This document shows, in pieces, positions 7,715 through 17,806 of a DNA stretch of 64,000 nt. The stretch lies in contig NZ_QVLT01000005.1 in NCBI RefSeq assembly GCF_003417065.2, positions 124,001 through 188,000 of the forward strand, read 5' to 3'. The translations under genes and the position numbers were made by a program. The stretch's first letter is position 1. Every line of letters begins with the position of its first letter. This DNA comes from Hymenobacter lapidiphilus. GTDB taxonomy: Bacteria > Bacteroidota > Bacteroidia > Cytophagales > Hymenobacteraceae. A model generated the notes under the pieces. The model was not told the DNA's origin, ran no database searches, and was given only the letters and a program-made list of their open reading frames with translations.

Positions 7715-9397
7715 CTACTTCTTGTTCGAGTCCACCACAATGCGCTTGTCGCGGTTGGCCAGGTCCCAGGCAGTGTAGAACACGAGGTGGGCGCGCTTTT
7801 CCATCTGCGGAAACTCGATCTTCTCCACTTCGTCGCCCGCGGCGTGGTAGTCGTCGTGCACGCCGTTGAAGAAGAAGGCCACCGGAATGCCGTGCTTGGC
7901 GAAGTTGTAGTGGTCGGAGCGGTAGTAGAAGCGGTTGGGGTCCTCGGGGTCGTTGAAACGGAAGTCGAGGTCTATCTTGGTGTACATCTCGTTCTGGGCC
8001 TGCACGATGGTGTGCAGTTCCGAGCTCAGCTTGTCGGAGCCGATAACGTACACGTACTCGGGTTTGCCCTCGTGGTCCTTGTCGGTGCGGCCCACCATAT
8101 CGGTGTTCAGATCGACTACCGTGTTTTCGAGCGGAAAAATCGGGTGGTCGGTGTAGTATTCGGAGCCTAACAGGCCTTTTTCTTCGCCCGTTACGGCCAG
8201 AAACAGGATGCTGCGGCGCGGACCGTGGCCCTCGGCTTTGGCCTTTTGAAAGGCCTGCGCCATTTCCAGCACCGTTACCGTGCCCGAGCCGTCGTCGTCG
8301 GCACCATTGTGCACCTCACCGTTGATGATGCCGATATGGTCGTAGTGGGCCGACAGAATCACCAGCTCGTCCTTGCGGTCGGTGCCTTCGAGGTAGCCCA
8401 TCACGTTTTCCGTCACGAAATCCTCGTTTTTGCGCGCGGCCAGTACCGTGGCTTTAGCGGGTCGGAAAGGGCTCACGACCGGCTTGCCGGCCTGGGTTAC
8501 GGCGGCGGCATACTTGGGCACCGTCTGGGCATTGGTACCCAGTAGCTTGTAGCCAGCGGCCGGCGACACGAAGTAGGCGGTTGGCCGGGTGGTGCCGGGC
8601 TTGGCATCCTTGAAGGCAATACTGGGCCGGCTGATGTAGGGCGCCATGCGGGCGGCCAGCTTGCTGAAGTTGCTGTTGGGGTCGAAATCGACGAAGAATA
8701 CCGAGCGGGCGCCCTTTTGGGCGGCCATAGTCAGCTTGGCTCGGTAATCCTGGCCCCACTTGCTGTTCTGGCCGTCTTTGCCCAGCAGCGCGGTGCCTTT
8801 GGTGGTCTGGGGCTCGCCCAGCATAATCAGCAGGTCCTTGCCCTTCACGTCGCCCAGGCTGGCGTAGTCGGAGTAGCCGTCCTGCTCGATGCCGTAGCCC
8901 GCGAATACGGGCTGCACGGCCGTGGGGGCCGCGAAACCCTGGCCGCCGAGGGCGTAGAAATCAGTGAGCCACTTATAAGTATCGTTCCCGATTTTAAGTG
9001 TGGCGCCATCGGCCCAGCTGCCGCGCACCATCGTGAAGTGCTGAACGTAGGGGTTGTCGGAGCCTTTTACCGGGCCCTGCAGGCCGAGGTCGGCGAACTG
9101 CTTGGCGAGGTAGTCCATGGCCATTTTCTGGCCTTTCTCGCCGGTTTCGCGGCCCTCGTATTCATCCGAAGCCAAGATGGTGAGGTGCTGGCGCAGGTCG
9201 GCCTGGGTGATGGTTTCGGCGTAAGTGCGGGCCAGGCCCGCGGTGGCAGCCGTTGCACCGGGAGTAGCCACGGCAGTAGCCGTGGTGGCAGTGGTGGCAG
9301 TGGCGGCTGCGCCCTTAGTCAGCGGCTGCTGGGTGGCGCAGGAAGCGGCCGTGAAGCCCGCCGCCAGCAGGTAGGCGAAGTGGGATGGTTTAAGCAT
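7715..9397 (-). CDS. M28-family metallopeptidase lipoprotein
   Basis: A 560-residue exported zinc peptidase. The N terminus is a lipoprotein signal (LLAAGFTAASC, lipid cysteine near residue 20) followed by an A/T-rich linker, so it should be anchored in the envelope. The M28 zinc-site segments are complete: SAHYDHIG near residue 350, NGADDDGSGT near 367, EEKGLLGSEYY near 406, DMVGRT near 434 and SDHYNF near 500. A PA-like insert precedes the catalytic domain. Members are aminopeptidases or carboxypeptidases; substrate is not predictable. It lies 49 bp downstream of ispF on the same strand and is followed by a huge hairpin. Confidence 0.92.
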   Translation of the reverse strand: MLKPSHFAYLLAAGFTAASCATQQPLTKGAAATATTATTATAVATPGATAATAGLARTYAETITQADLRQHLTILASDEYEGRETGEKGQKMAMDYLAKQFADLGLQGPVKGSDNPYVQHFTMVRGSWADGATLKIGNDTYKWLTDFYALGGQGFAAPTAVQPVFAGYGIEQDGYSDYASLGDVKGKDLLIMLGEPQTTKGTALLGKDGQNSKWGQDYRAKLTMAAQKGARSVFFVDFDPNSNFSKLAARMAPYISRPSIAFKDAKPGTTRPTAYFVSPAAGYKLLGTNAQTVPKYAAAVTQAGKPVVSPFRPAKATVLAARKNEDFVTENVMGYLEGTDRKDELVILSAHYDHIGIINGEVHNGADDDGSGTVTVLEMAQAFQKAKAEGHGPRRSILFLAVTGEEKGLLGSEYYTDHPIFPLENTVVDLNTDMVGRTDKDHEGKPEYVYVIGSDKLSSELHTIVQAQNEMYTKIDLDFRFNDPEDPNRFYYRSDHYNFAKHGIPVAFFFNGVHDDYHAAGDEVEKIEFPQMEKRAHLVFYTAWDLANRDKRIVVDSNKK

Positions 9398-9446
9398 GGG
9401 TTTGTTGGAGGGAATTGGACGCTTGGATTGGTTAAGAAGCGGTGGC

Positions 9447-9929
9447 TTAGCCGTTTTTCACAATCAGCACCGAGGCGTAGGCGGCCACGCCTTCGCGGCG
9501 GCCCACGAAGCCGAGCTTTTCAGTGGTGGTGGCTTTGATGCTGACGTCGTCGGCGTCAATGCCCATTACCTCGGCCAGCACGCGCTGCATTTCGGGAATG
9601 TGGGGGTTGATTTTGGGCGCTTCGAGGCAAACGGTGGAGTCGATGTTGCTGATGGTATAGCCTTTCTCGTGCAACAGACGCGCAACTTCGGCCAACAGAC
9701 GCTTCGAGTCGACGCCTTTGTACTGCGGGTCGGTGTCGGGGAAGTGGAAGCCGATGTCGCGCAGGTTGGCCGCGCCCAGCAGCGCGTCGCAGATAACGTG
9801 GATGAGCACGTCGGCGTCGGAGTGGCCGAGGCCGCCGTGGGTGTGGGGCACCAGAATGCCGCCGAGCCAGAAAGGCAGCCCTTCCTGAAGCTGATGAACG
9901 TCGTAGCCGAAGCCAGTGCGGATTTTCAT
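9447..9929 (-). CDS. ispF: 2-C-methyl-D-erythritol 2,4-cyclodiphosphate synthase
   Basis: A 160-residue IspF of the non-mevalonate isoprenoid pathway. It cyclises CDP-methylerythritol 2-phosphate to the 2,4-cyclodiphosphate. Zinc ligands are visible in GYDVHQL (D10, H12) and in the GLGHSDADVLIH segment near residue 44. The FPDTDPQYKG and KATTTEKLGFVGR segments are also canonical. The frame extends upstream to 10109, but homology begins at MKIRTGFGYD (ATG 9927-9929). The M28 gene follows in the same direction and may be co-transcribed. Confidence 0.95.
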   Translation of the reverse strand: MKIRTGFGYDVHQLQEGLPFWLGGILVPHTHGGLGHSDADVLIHVICDALLGAANLRDIGFHFPDTDPQYKGVDSKRLLAEVARLLHEKGYTISNIDSTVCLEAPKINPHIPEMQRVLAEVMGIDADDVSIKATTTEKLGFVGRREGVAAYASVLIVKNG

Positions 9930-10129
9930 GGGGGAGAAGAGTTGAAGAACGGGCAAGTTACGGCTTCGGCCCAAAGCGGCCAGCGGCAAAAACGGCCATG
10001 GTCGCTCAGGCATCTTCCGAAGCCTGGGGCGCCCGCTATTAGGTAGCTGCTGAAGCAGCGGGCGGACAGGCGGAAGGAAGGATTCGAAAATATATATGGA
10101 AACTCGCAACTCACTAAAAGTTTCCTGCG

Positions 10130-10137
10130 TATCTTTG
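10130..10137 (+). promoter_or_regulatory. Bacteroidota -7 box (TATCTTTG) for the TetR gene
   Basis: This is an exact TAnnTTTG match 11 bp before the TetR ATG, so the transcript would be nearly leaderless. No TTG at 19-bp spacing is present. An A/T-rich stretch lies at 10088-10100. Confidence 0.6.
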
Positions 10138-10147
10138 CACTCTCATT

Positions 10148-10762
10148 ATGGAAATCAAAGACCGAATTCTGCAATCTGCCCTGCTGCTTTTTACCCGTAA
10201 CGGGATAAAAAGCGTGTCGATGGATGACATTGCTTCCGACCTGGGCATCTCCAAAAAAACGCTCTACAAGTGGTTCGATAACAAGGACGACTTGGTTTCG
10301 GGTGTGATTGGGGGCCACCTCTGCCGGGTGCAGGGGGAGTGTGCCGGCATTACCGGCGTCGCCGAAAACGCCGTGGACGAGATGGTGCGCATGATGGAGT
10401 GGGCCAAGCGGCGGTTTTCCGAGGTGAACCCCAACACCGTGCACGACCTGCGCAAGTACCATCCCGGGGCCTGGCAGCTATTCCACGACCACAAGAACCA
10501 GTACATCCTCACCCAGATTCAGGCTAACCTGCAACGGGGCAAGGCTGAGGGCCTCTACCGGCCCGACCTTGATGTGGAAGTGCTTTCGCGCCTGCGCCTG
10601 GCCCAGATTGACGTGCTGTTTGACCCCGATATATTTCCGCACGACTGCTTCGACCAGCCCCGGGTGCAGATGGCCTGCAACGAGCACTTCCTGCTGGGCA
10701 TGGTTACGCTCAAAGGCCACAAGCTCGTCAATGCGTACCGCCACGTAACGGAAGAAGAATAG
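10148..10762 (+). CDS. TetR/AcrR-family transcriptional regulator
   Basis: A 204-residue regulator. Residues 1-50 form the TetR HTH, with the typical GISKKTLYKWFDNKDDL recognition segment. The C-terminal ligand domain is divergent, as expected. It lies directly upstream of and co-oriented with the TolC-adaptor-RND genes, so it probably controls the efflux operon, usually as a repressor released by a pump substrate. No clear operator palindrome was found in the 105-bp gap to the TolC gene. Confidence 0.88.
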   Translation: MEIKDRILQSALLLFTRNGIKSVSMDDIASDLGISKKTLYKWFDNKDDLVSGVIGGHLCRVQGECAGITGVAENAVDEMVRMMEWAKRRFSEVNPNTVHDLRKYHPGAWQLFHDHKNQYILTQIQANLQRGKAEGLYRPDLDVEVLSRLRLAQIDVLFDPDIFPHDCFDQPRVQMACNEHFLLGMVTLKGHKLVNAYRHVTEEE

Positions 10763-10867
10763 CGTTTCGGAGCGTAGGTTTTTCGGCAAGCATCTGAACA
10801 TGAGCGCATTTAAGCACTGCGCACCGCCAACTAAGCATTAATAAAGCAACTCCTGCTTTCCTTTTAT

Positions 10868-12556
10868 ATGAAGAAGAACCTTCGCCTTTTGCTGCTGGCC
10901 ACCGGACCGGGTCTGCTGGCCCCGGCCGGGGCCGCTCTGGCCCAAACGGCCCAGCCCGCGCTGGGCACTACGCTCGATGCCACTTCGGGTACGCTGCCGC
11001 TGAGCCTGAAGCAGGCCATCGATTATGCTGTGAAGAATAAGCCTACGCTGCTTTCTACTCGCCTTGGCGAGCAGAGCGCCAAGGCCAAGGTGGGCGAAAT
11101 CCGGTCGGCGGGCCTGCCCCAGGTGAACGTGACGGCCAACGTGGCCGACAACTTCAAGCTGCAGAAGAGCCTGGTGAACTTCGGGGCCCTGGGCGGCGGC
11201 GCATCAGCCACTACGCTCACGCAGCAGGATATTGCCGCGGCCCAGAACGGGCAGACGGTGAATCTGGGCACGGTAACGCTGCCCTCCGAACCCATGCCGC
11301 CCCAGGCCTTTGCTTTCGGGTTGCAGTGGGCCGGCAACACCAGCGCCTCGGTGTCGCAGCTGCTGTTTGACGGCGCCTATCTCATCGGCCTGAAAGCGGC
11401 CAAAGTGTACGAGGAGCTGGCTCAGAAGCAAACCCAGCAGGCCGAAATTGACGTGGTGGAGCAGGTGAGCAAGGCCTATTACAGCACCCTGGTGGCCCGC
11501 GAGCGGCTCCAGCTGCTTTCGCGCAACGTGCAGCGCCTCGACACGCTGCTCTACCAGACCAACGAAACCTTCAAGGCGGGCTTCGCCGAGAAGCTCGATG
11601 TGCAGCGCCTGCAGGTGCAGCGCAACAACCTGGTGGTAGAGCAGCAGAAAGCCAGCCGCCTCACCGATTTGAGCGTAGCGCTGCTCAAGTTTCAGATGGG
11701 CCTGCCCCAGAGCCAGACCGTGGCGCTGAGCGACTCGCTGAGTACGGCCCTGGTAGATGCCGGCTCGCTGCGCCGCACCCTGGGCGCGGCCGACTTCAAA
11801 ACCGGCGGCGGCGTGAGTGGCCTCGGCGAATTGCCTACCACTCCGGCCCTGGCTACCCCCGACAACGCCGACCAGCGCGCCCAGGACCAGCAGACAGCCC
11901 TGAGCGGTGCCCGCACCGGGCAGCTGGCTGGCGCCATCAACTACAACAACCGCATCGAGTTCAGCACCCTCGAAACCCAGCAGGCCCTCGCCGGCCTCGA
12001 CCTGGCCAACCGCCGGGCCGGCGCCTACCCGCGTCTGCTGGCCACGGCCGCCTACGGCTTCTCGGGCTCGGGCCAGACGGCCGGCGACCTGTTCGCCTTC
12101 CGTGGGCCCGACTCGCGAACTGGCAACGGCTTCTCGAACCAGAACTGGTTTGGCTTCGGCAATGTGGGCCTGAGCCTGCAGATTCCGGTATTCGACGGTT
12201 TCCGTCGCAAGTACCTCGTGCAGCAGTCCCGCATTCAGCAGCAGACCATTGAGCGGGGCTTCGAAACGCTGCGCCAGAGCATCGACCTGCAGGACGCGCA
12301 AAGCCGTACCACGCTCATCAACGCCCTCGATGTGCTCGAAAACCAGAAGGCCAACCTGAGCCTGGCCGAGGAAGTGTCGCGCGTGTCGCGCATTAAGTTT
12401 CAGGAGGGCGTAGGCGCCAACCTGGAGGTGATTTCGGCCGAAACCGGCCTCCGGGAAGCCCAGACCAACTACTACGCTGCCCTCTACGACGTGCTGGTTG
12501 CCAAGGTAGACCGCGATAAGGCTACCGGCGAGCTGTTCCGCAAAGCCAATAACTAA
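10868..12556 (+). CDS. TolC-family outer-membrane efflux protein
   Basis: A 562-residue protein with a cleavable signal peptide (ending near ALAQ) and two OEP halves rich in long helices. The characteristic C-terminal pattern VSRIKFQEGVGANLEVISAE followed by LREAQTNYYAALYD is present. It forms the outer-membrane channel of a tripartite pump with the adaptor and RND permease encoded downstream. The segment around residues 90-140 is an insertion relative to short TolCs. It is followed at 12567 by an AGCTGTTAG-type inverted repeat and then the adaptor gene. Confidence 0.92.
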   Translation: MKKNLRLLLLATGPGLLAPAGAALAQTAQPALGTTLDATSGTLPLSLKQAIDYAVKNKPTLLSTRLGEQSAKAKVGEIRSAGLPQVNVTANVADNFKLQKSLVNFGALGGGASATTLTQQDIAAAQNGQTVNLGTVTLPSEPMPPQAFAFGLQWAGNTSASVSQLLFDGAYLIGLKAAKVYEELAQKQTQQAEIDVVEQVSKAYYSTLVARERLQLLSRNVQRLDTLLYQTNETFKAGFAEKLDVQRLQVQRNNLVVEQQKASRLTDLSVALLKFQMGLPQSQTVALSDSLSTALVDAGSLRRTLGAADFKTGGGVSGLGELPTTPALATPDNADQRAQDQQTALSGARTGQLAGAINYNNRIEFSTLETQQALAGLDLANRRAGAYPRLLATAAYGFSGSGQTAGDLFAFRGPDSRTGNGFSNQNWFGFGNVGLSLQIPVFDGFRRKYLVQQSRIQQQTIERGFETLRQSIDLQDAQSRTTLINALDVLENQKANLSLAEEVSRVSRIKFQEGVGANLEVISAETGLREAQTNYYAALYDVLVAKVDRDKATGELFRKANN

Positions 12557-12566
12557 TTCAAGCCTT

Positions 12567-12681
12567 TAGCTGAGAGCTATTAGCTGTTAGCTTTTTCATT
12601 CAGACTCCATTCCTCTGTTATATGCGTCCTCTCTCTTTCCTGAAAGCTAACAGCTATAAGCTAGCAGCCAATAGCTTTTTC
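12567..12681. repeat. Inverted AGCTGTTAGCT repeats flanking the adaptor start
   Basis: AGCTATTAGCTGTTAGCTTT (12575-12594) pairs with AAAGCTAACAGCTATAAGCT (12643-12662) with 18 of 20 matches. Further AGCT units lie on both sides. The right arm lies inside the adaptor reading frame and encodes residues about 8-20 of its signal peptide. The same motif recurs at 18083-18190 and 45126-45148. Confidence 0.75.
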
Positions 12682-13782
12682 GTGGCCATCAGCTTACTAG
12701 CCGTTTCCTGCGGCGACAAAGATCCGGCGGCGGAACTCGCCAAGCTCAAGCAGGAGCAGGCTACCAACCAGGCCAAAATATCGGAACTGGAAGCCAAAAC
12801 CGGCCCTTCGGATGCTGAAATAGCGTTACAGGCCACGCCGGTGTCGGTTATTAAGGTAGCCAGCGAGGACTTTAAGAGCTACCTCGAAGTGCAGGGCCGG
12901 GTTGATTTTGACCAGAATGCCACCGTATCGGCCCGCGCGGCCGGCACGCTTACCACGCTCAGCGTGAAGCGCGGCGACCAGGTGCGCAAGGGCCAGACGC
13001 TGGCCACCGTGGATGGCTCGGTGCTCGATGCCAGCGTGGCCGAATTGAAGGTGCGCATGGATTTGGCCAAGGTGATCTATGAGAAGCAGAAGCGCCTTTG
13101 GGACCAGCAAATCGGGACCGAAATCCAGTTCCTGCAGGCCCGCAACAACTACCGGGCGCTCCAGAGCAACCTGTCCACCCTCAACCGGCAGCGCGACCTA
13201 TACCGGGTGGTAGCACCTTTCGGTGGCACTGTTGATGACGTGCTACCCAAGCTGGGCGAAACCGTAGCCCCCGGCGCCCCCGTCGTGAAGCTGCTCAGCA
13301 ACAGCGGCAGCGGCAAAATCGTGGTCGATGTATCGGAAGCCTACGCCAACAGCATTAAAGTGGGCGACAAGGCCCTGGTCACCATCCCCGATTTGGGTGA
13401 AAGCGACCTGGCCGCCACCGTGCGCGTGGTTACGAGCACCATCAACCCCACCAGCCGGACCTTCACAATTGAGCTGCGCCTGGCCGACCCTGGCAAAGCG
13501 GGCCGCCTGCGTCCCAACATGGTCACCAATGTGCGCATTCTCAACTACAACCGCCAGAACGCCACCGTACTCCCTGTTGACTTGGTGCAGCGCGACGAGC
13601 AGAACAGCTACGTGCTGGTCGTGGACGATAAAGGTGGCAAGAAAGTGGCCGCCAAGCGCGTCATCCAGGTGGGCAACACCTACAACGGCAAAGTCGAAGT
13701 AACCCAGGGCCTCCAAACCGGCGACCAGGTTATCTCGGCCGGCTACCAGAATCTGAATGAAGGACAAACAGTTTCACTGTAG
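12622..13782 (+). CDS. RND efflux periplasmic adaptor (membrane fusion protein)
   Basis: A 386-residue lipoprotein-type adaptor (LLAVSC signal, cysteine near residue 30) followed by a coiled-coil stretch rich in K, Q and E. The biotinyl-lipoyl half motifs are present: [35 protein letters not shown], and the return strand [22 protein letters not shown] beta-barrel domain and membrane-proximal domain follow. It bridges the TolC protein and the RND permease. The start at ATG 12622 falls between the two arms of an AGCTGTTAG inverted repeat, so the present signal peptide appears partly built from repeat sequence. Its stop codon (13780-13782) touches the next inverted-repeat element. Confidence 0.92.
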   Translation: MRPLSFLKANSYKLAANSFFVAISLLAVSCGDKDPAAELAKLKQEQATNQAKISELEAKTGPSDAEIALQATPVSVIKVASEDFKSYLEVQGRVDFDQNATVSARAAGTLTTLSVKRGDQVRKGQTLATVDGSVLDASVAELKVRMDLAKVIYEKQKRLWDQQIGTEIQFLQARNNYRALQSNLSTLNRQRDLYRVVAPFGGTVDDVLPKLGETVAPGAPVVKLLSNSGSGKIVVDVSEAYANSIKVGDKALVTIPDLGESDLAATVRVVTSTINPTSRTFTIELRLADPGKAGRLRPNMVTNVRILNYNRQNATVLPVDLVQRDEQNSYVLVVDDKGGKKVAAKRVIQVGNTYNGKVEVTQGLQTGDQVISAGYQNLNEGQTVSL

Positions 13783-14233
13783 AAGCTAGGAGTCAGAAGC
13801 TAGGAGTTAGAATTTATGCGTTGACTCATGGAAACGAAACGGGAGCCCGCGAAGAACTTTCAGCAGCTGGTGGTGTGGCAGAAAGCCCACCAGTTGGTCC
13901 TGACGGTGTACCGGGTAACCGAATCATTCCTCAAACATGAGTTGTTCGCTCTTACCTCCCAGCTTCGGCGGGCGGCGGTGTCGGTTCCGGCCAACATTGC
14001 CGAAGGTTTTCGCAAGCGCGGGCCCCGCGACAAACTCCGGTTCTTCAACACGGCCGAAGGCTCGCTCGAAGAAACCCACTACTATTTTCTGCTGAGCCGC
14101 GACTTAGGCTACGCCGACACCGAATCACTCATTGAACAAGCGAACGAAGTAGGCCGGCTGCTCGAAGCGTACGGAAAATCCATCTGCGCCTCCCTCCAGT
14201 CTTCTAACTCCTAGCTTCTAACTCCTAGCTTCT
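13781..14233 (+). mobile_element. Candidate IVS-like element: four-helix-bundle gene between 32-bp inverted repeats
   Basis: Terminal repeats at 13781-13812 and 14202-14233 are complementary over 32 bp with one mismatch. Each arm is two direct copies of a 16-mer close to AGAAGCTAGGAGTTAG. The only gene inside is the four-helix-bundle ORF. The element separates the adaptor and permease genes of an efflux operon in the same orientation. Its layout resembles intervening sequences found inside 23S rRNA genes of Leptospira and Coxiella, which also carry this gene family between inverted repeats. No target duplication could be established by eye. That it moves is an inference. Confidence 0.6.
13828..14214 (+). 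CDS. Four-helix-bundle protein (23S rRNA intervening-sequence / Avd-like family)
   Basis: A 128-residue protein with the hallmarks of this family: an FQQLVVWQKAHQLVLTVYR helix 1, ELFALTSQLRRAAVSVPANIAEG helix 2 with the conserved SQLRRA and NIAEG segments, RFFNTAEGSLEETHYYF helix 3 and a final helix. Members form basic pentameric or oligomeric bundles; relatives include Avd of diversity-generating retroelements and ORFs in 23S rRNA intervening sequences. Their role is unknown. The last four codons and the TAG stop lie inside the right terminal repeat. No reverse transcriptase is nearby, so a retroelement context is not supported. Confidence 0.88.
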   Translation: METKREPAKNFQQLVVWQKAHQLVLTVYRVTESFLKHELFALTSQLRRAAVSVPANIAEGFRKRGPRDKLRFFNTAEGSLEETHYYFLLSRDLGYADTESLIEQANEVGRLLEAYGKSICASLQSSNS

Positions 14234-14239
14234 TCACCC

Positions 14240-17200
14240 ATGCAGGACACCGGAAAAGAATTCGGACCCACCAGTTGGTCCATTGATAATAAGACGACGA
14301 TTTACATCGTCACGCTTATTCTCACCATTATGGGCATTTTCGCCTACATCAATCTGGGCAAGGAGAAATTCCCGGATATCGTGATTCCGCGCATTATCGT
14401 GGCCACGATTTATCCCGGCACCTCGCCCACCGACATCGAGAACCTGGTAACGCGCCAGCTTGAAAAGGAAATCAAGAGCGTGAACGGGGTGAAGAAGATT
14501 TCTTCGACCTCCAACCAGGACTACGCCATCGTGGACGTGGAATTTGATTCGGGCGTGGACGTGCAGTACGCCAAGCAGCTCATCAAGGACGCCGTGGACA
14601 AGGCCAGCTCCGAGCTGCCCAACGACCTGCCCACGCCGCCCACCGTGCAGGAAGTAAACCTGTCGGAGCAACCCATCATGAACATCAACCTGGCCGGCAA
14701 CATGCCTATCAGCCAGCTGAAAAAGTACGCCGACGACTTCCAGGACAAGATTGAGGCCCTGCCCGAAATCACCCGGGTGGACATCATCGGAGCCCTCGAC
14801 CAGCAGGTGAACGTGGACGTGGACCTGAACCGGCTGCGGGCCTCGCGCCTGAGCTTCTCGGATATCAGCGCCGCCATTGCCCGCGAAAACGTGACCATTT
14901 CGGGCGGTACCGTGGACGTGGGCAACCAGAAGCGGGCCGTGCGCGTGGCCGGCCAGTACGTGCGCGCCGAAAACATTGCCAACATCCAGCTCAAGAACCT
15001 GAACGGCTCGGCCGTGCGCCTCGGCGACATTGCCACCGTCAACGACGGCTTTAAGGACCGCGAGTCGTTTGCCCGCCTCGATGGCAAGCCGGCCGTTACG
15101 CTGAACGTGGTGAAGCGCCAGGGCGAAAACCTGATTGACGCCTCCGACAAAATCAAGCAGATTATTGCCGACGCCGAGAAAACGCTGCCCCAGGAGCTGA
15201 CCATCACCGTTACCGGCGACACCTCCAATGATACCCGCGTTACGCTGCACGACCTGATTAACACGATCATCATCGGCTTTATTCTGGTAACGCTGATTCT
15301 GATGTTCTTTATGGGTACCACCAACGCCCTGTTCGTGGGCCTGTCGGTGCCGCTGAGCATGTTCCTGGCCTTCGTGCTGCTGCCGACGCTCGATTTCTCG
15401 CTCAATATGATTGTGCTCTTCGCCTTCCTGCTGGCGCTGGGCATTGTGGTGGATGACGCCATTGTGGTGATTGAGAACACCCACCGGCTGCTGCACGAGC
15501 ACCCCGAGCTGACGACGGCCCAAGCCGCCAAGTACGCGGCCGGCGAGGTATTCATTCCGGTACTGGCCGGTACGCTCACCACTGTGGCCCCATTCGTGCC
15601 GCTCATGTTTTGGCCCGGCATTGTGGGCTCGTTCATGTTCTACCTGCCCGTCACGCTGATTCTGACGCTCATGTCGTCGCTCATCGTGGCCTTCATTATG
15701 AACCCGGTATTTGCCGTGAGTTTCATGGAGCGCGAAGACCACCATTCGGGCGAGAAGCCGAAGTGGGACCGGCCGCTGTCCATTGCCATCGGCATCATGG
15801 TGCTGATTGCCATCGGCGGCTTCCTGTTCGGCTCGACCTTCCTGGGCAGCCTGATGCTCACGCTGGCCGTGCTCGTAATTCTGAACCGCTTCGTGTTCGT
15901 GCACCTGATTGCCGGTTTCCAGACCAAGGTGCTGCCCCGCTTCCAGGATGGTTACGCCCGGCTCGTGGGCTGGGCCATCTCGTGGCCGAAGCTGATTATG
16001 CTCAGCATGGTGGTGCTGTTCGTGGTGTCGATTTTCGCCATAATGGCTCGTAGCCCCAAGGTGGACTTCTTCCCCAAGGGCGACCCCAAATTCGTGTACA
16101 CCTACCTGAAAATGCCGGTCGGCACCCGCGTATCCGTAACCGACTCGGTGGCCCGCATCCTCGAAAAGCGCATCTACGGTGTAATCGGGAAGGATAACCC
16201 CGACGTAGAATCGGTGATTACCAACGTGGCCATCGGGGCCTCCGACCCCGGCGAGGCTTCGGCCGCCGGCACTTCGCAGTCGAACCTGGCCAAAGTGGCC
16301 GTTGCTTTCAAGGAGATGAGCGAGCGGACCGGCCCTTCGACGGCCCTGTACATGGATAAAATCCGGGAGGTGGTGAAAGGTATTCCGGGCACCGAAATTT
16401 CGGTGGACCAGGAAAGCAGCGGCCCGCCTACCGGTAAGCCCATTGCCATCGAGGTATCGGGTGATGACTACCCGACGCTCATCGCGCTCAGCAAAAACGT
16501 GAGCCGCTATATCGACTCGGCCAACATCGGTGGCATCGAGCAGCTGCGCTCGAACCTGGAAGACCGCAACCCCGAAATTGCCGTCGATATCAACCGAACT
16601 CGTGCCAACCGTGAGGGCATCAGCACGGCCCAGATTGGGATGGAAGTGCGCACGGCCATTTACGGCACCGAGGCCAGCAAATTCAAGACGACCGACGACG
16701 AATACCCGATTCAGGTGCGCTACGCCGAGCCCTACCGCTCCGACATCGACGCCATCCTGAACTCGCCCCTGACCTTCCGCGACGCCACGGGCCTGGTGCG
16801 CCAGGTGCCCATCGCCTCGGTGGCCGACGTACGCTACGGCACGACCTACGGCGGCATCAAGCGCAAAGACGTGAAGCGCGTGATTACGATTTCCTCGAAC
16901 GTGCTCGGCGGCTTCACCGGCCCCGATGTGGTGCGCCAGATCGAAACGTCGCTCCGCTCGTTCCCCGTACCGCCCGGCTACACCGTGAAAATGGGTGGGG
17001 CCCAGGAAGACCAGAAGGAAACCTCCGACTTCCTCGGCATTGCTGCCGTGGGCGCCATCGGCCTCATTTTCCTCATTCTGGTGATGCAGTTTAACTCCGT
17101 CAGCAAGCCGATTATCATCTCGCCGAAATCATCTTCTCGGTTATCGGGGTACTGCTGGGCCTGGCCGTTACGGGCATGAACATCAGCATCGTGATGACGG

Positions 17201-17652
17201 GCGTGGGCATTATCGCGCTGGCCGGTATCGTGGTGAAAAACGGTATTCTGCTGGTCGAATTTACCGACATGCTGCGCAGCCAGGGCATGCCCCTGCGCGA
17301 AGCCATTATCCTGGCCGGCCGCACCCGTCTCAACCCGGTTATCCTCACGGCCACGGCCGCCACACTGGGCTTGATTCCGCTAGCCATCGGCCTGAACATC
17401 GACTTCTACGAGCTCTTTAACTCGGGCCAGCCTAACTTCTTCATTGGCGGCGAGTCAGTCACCTTCTGGGGCCCGCTGGCCTGGACCATCATCTTCGGTC
17501 TGGTGTTCGCCACGCTCATCACGCTGGTTGTAGTGCCGGTGATGTACCTGATTACCGAAAGCCTGAAAGTCCGCCTCAAGGGCGAGCCCGAGGTGCCGGC
17601 CGACCAGGAGGAGATAGAAGCCGCCACGCCGCCCATCCTGGCCAACGTCTAA
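14240..17652 (+). pseudogene. RND efflux permease, interrupted by a single-base frameshift near 17120
   Basis: Together the two parts encode an AcrB-type inner-membrane proton antiporter of about 1137 residues, the energised component of the pump. Part one (ATG 14240 to TGA 17179) holds TM1, both porter regions, the central TM block with the conserved GIVVDDAIVVIEN motif, and the start of the last TM cluster. The last 20 or so residues of part one, after QFNSVSKPIII, are out of frame. The native frame resumes as AEIIFSVIGVLLGLAVTG and continues to TAA 17652 through the conserved GIVVKNGILLVEF segment. Restoring one base at about 17117-17121 joins them. TGA and ATG of the two frames overlap at 17176-17179. 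It may be a true lesion or a sequencing error. Confidence 0.85.
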
Positions 17653-17806
17653 CTCAATGCAGGTTCCAGGAAGATGTACTTCTTCCCGGAACTTTTTTGC
17701 GCATCCTTGCAACCATTTTTGCCGGGTCAGTACTCCTTCGCCCGAATGGGCGCTAAAGCCTTTTCGCCGGCTTCGCACCGTTTTTTTCCTTCTGTTGGCT
17801 CGTTTC

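Noticed and set aside
13781..14233. Diversity-generating retroelement
   Set aside because: An Avd-like gene is present, but there is no reverse transcriptase, template repeat or variable repeat nearby.
14234..15904. 556-codon open frame opposite the RND permease
   Set aside because: It has H/Q/G/V-rich composition typical of antisense frames in GC-rich genes and is fully covered by the well-supported permease.
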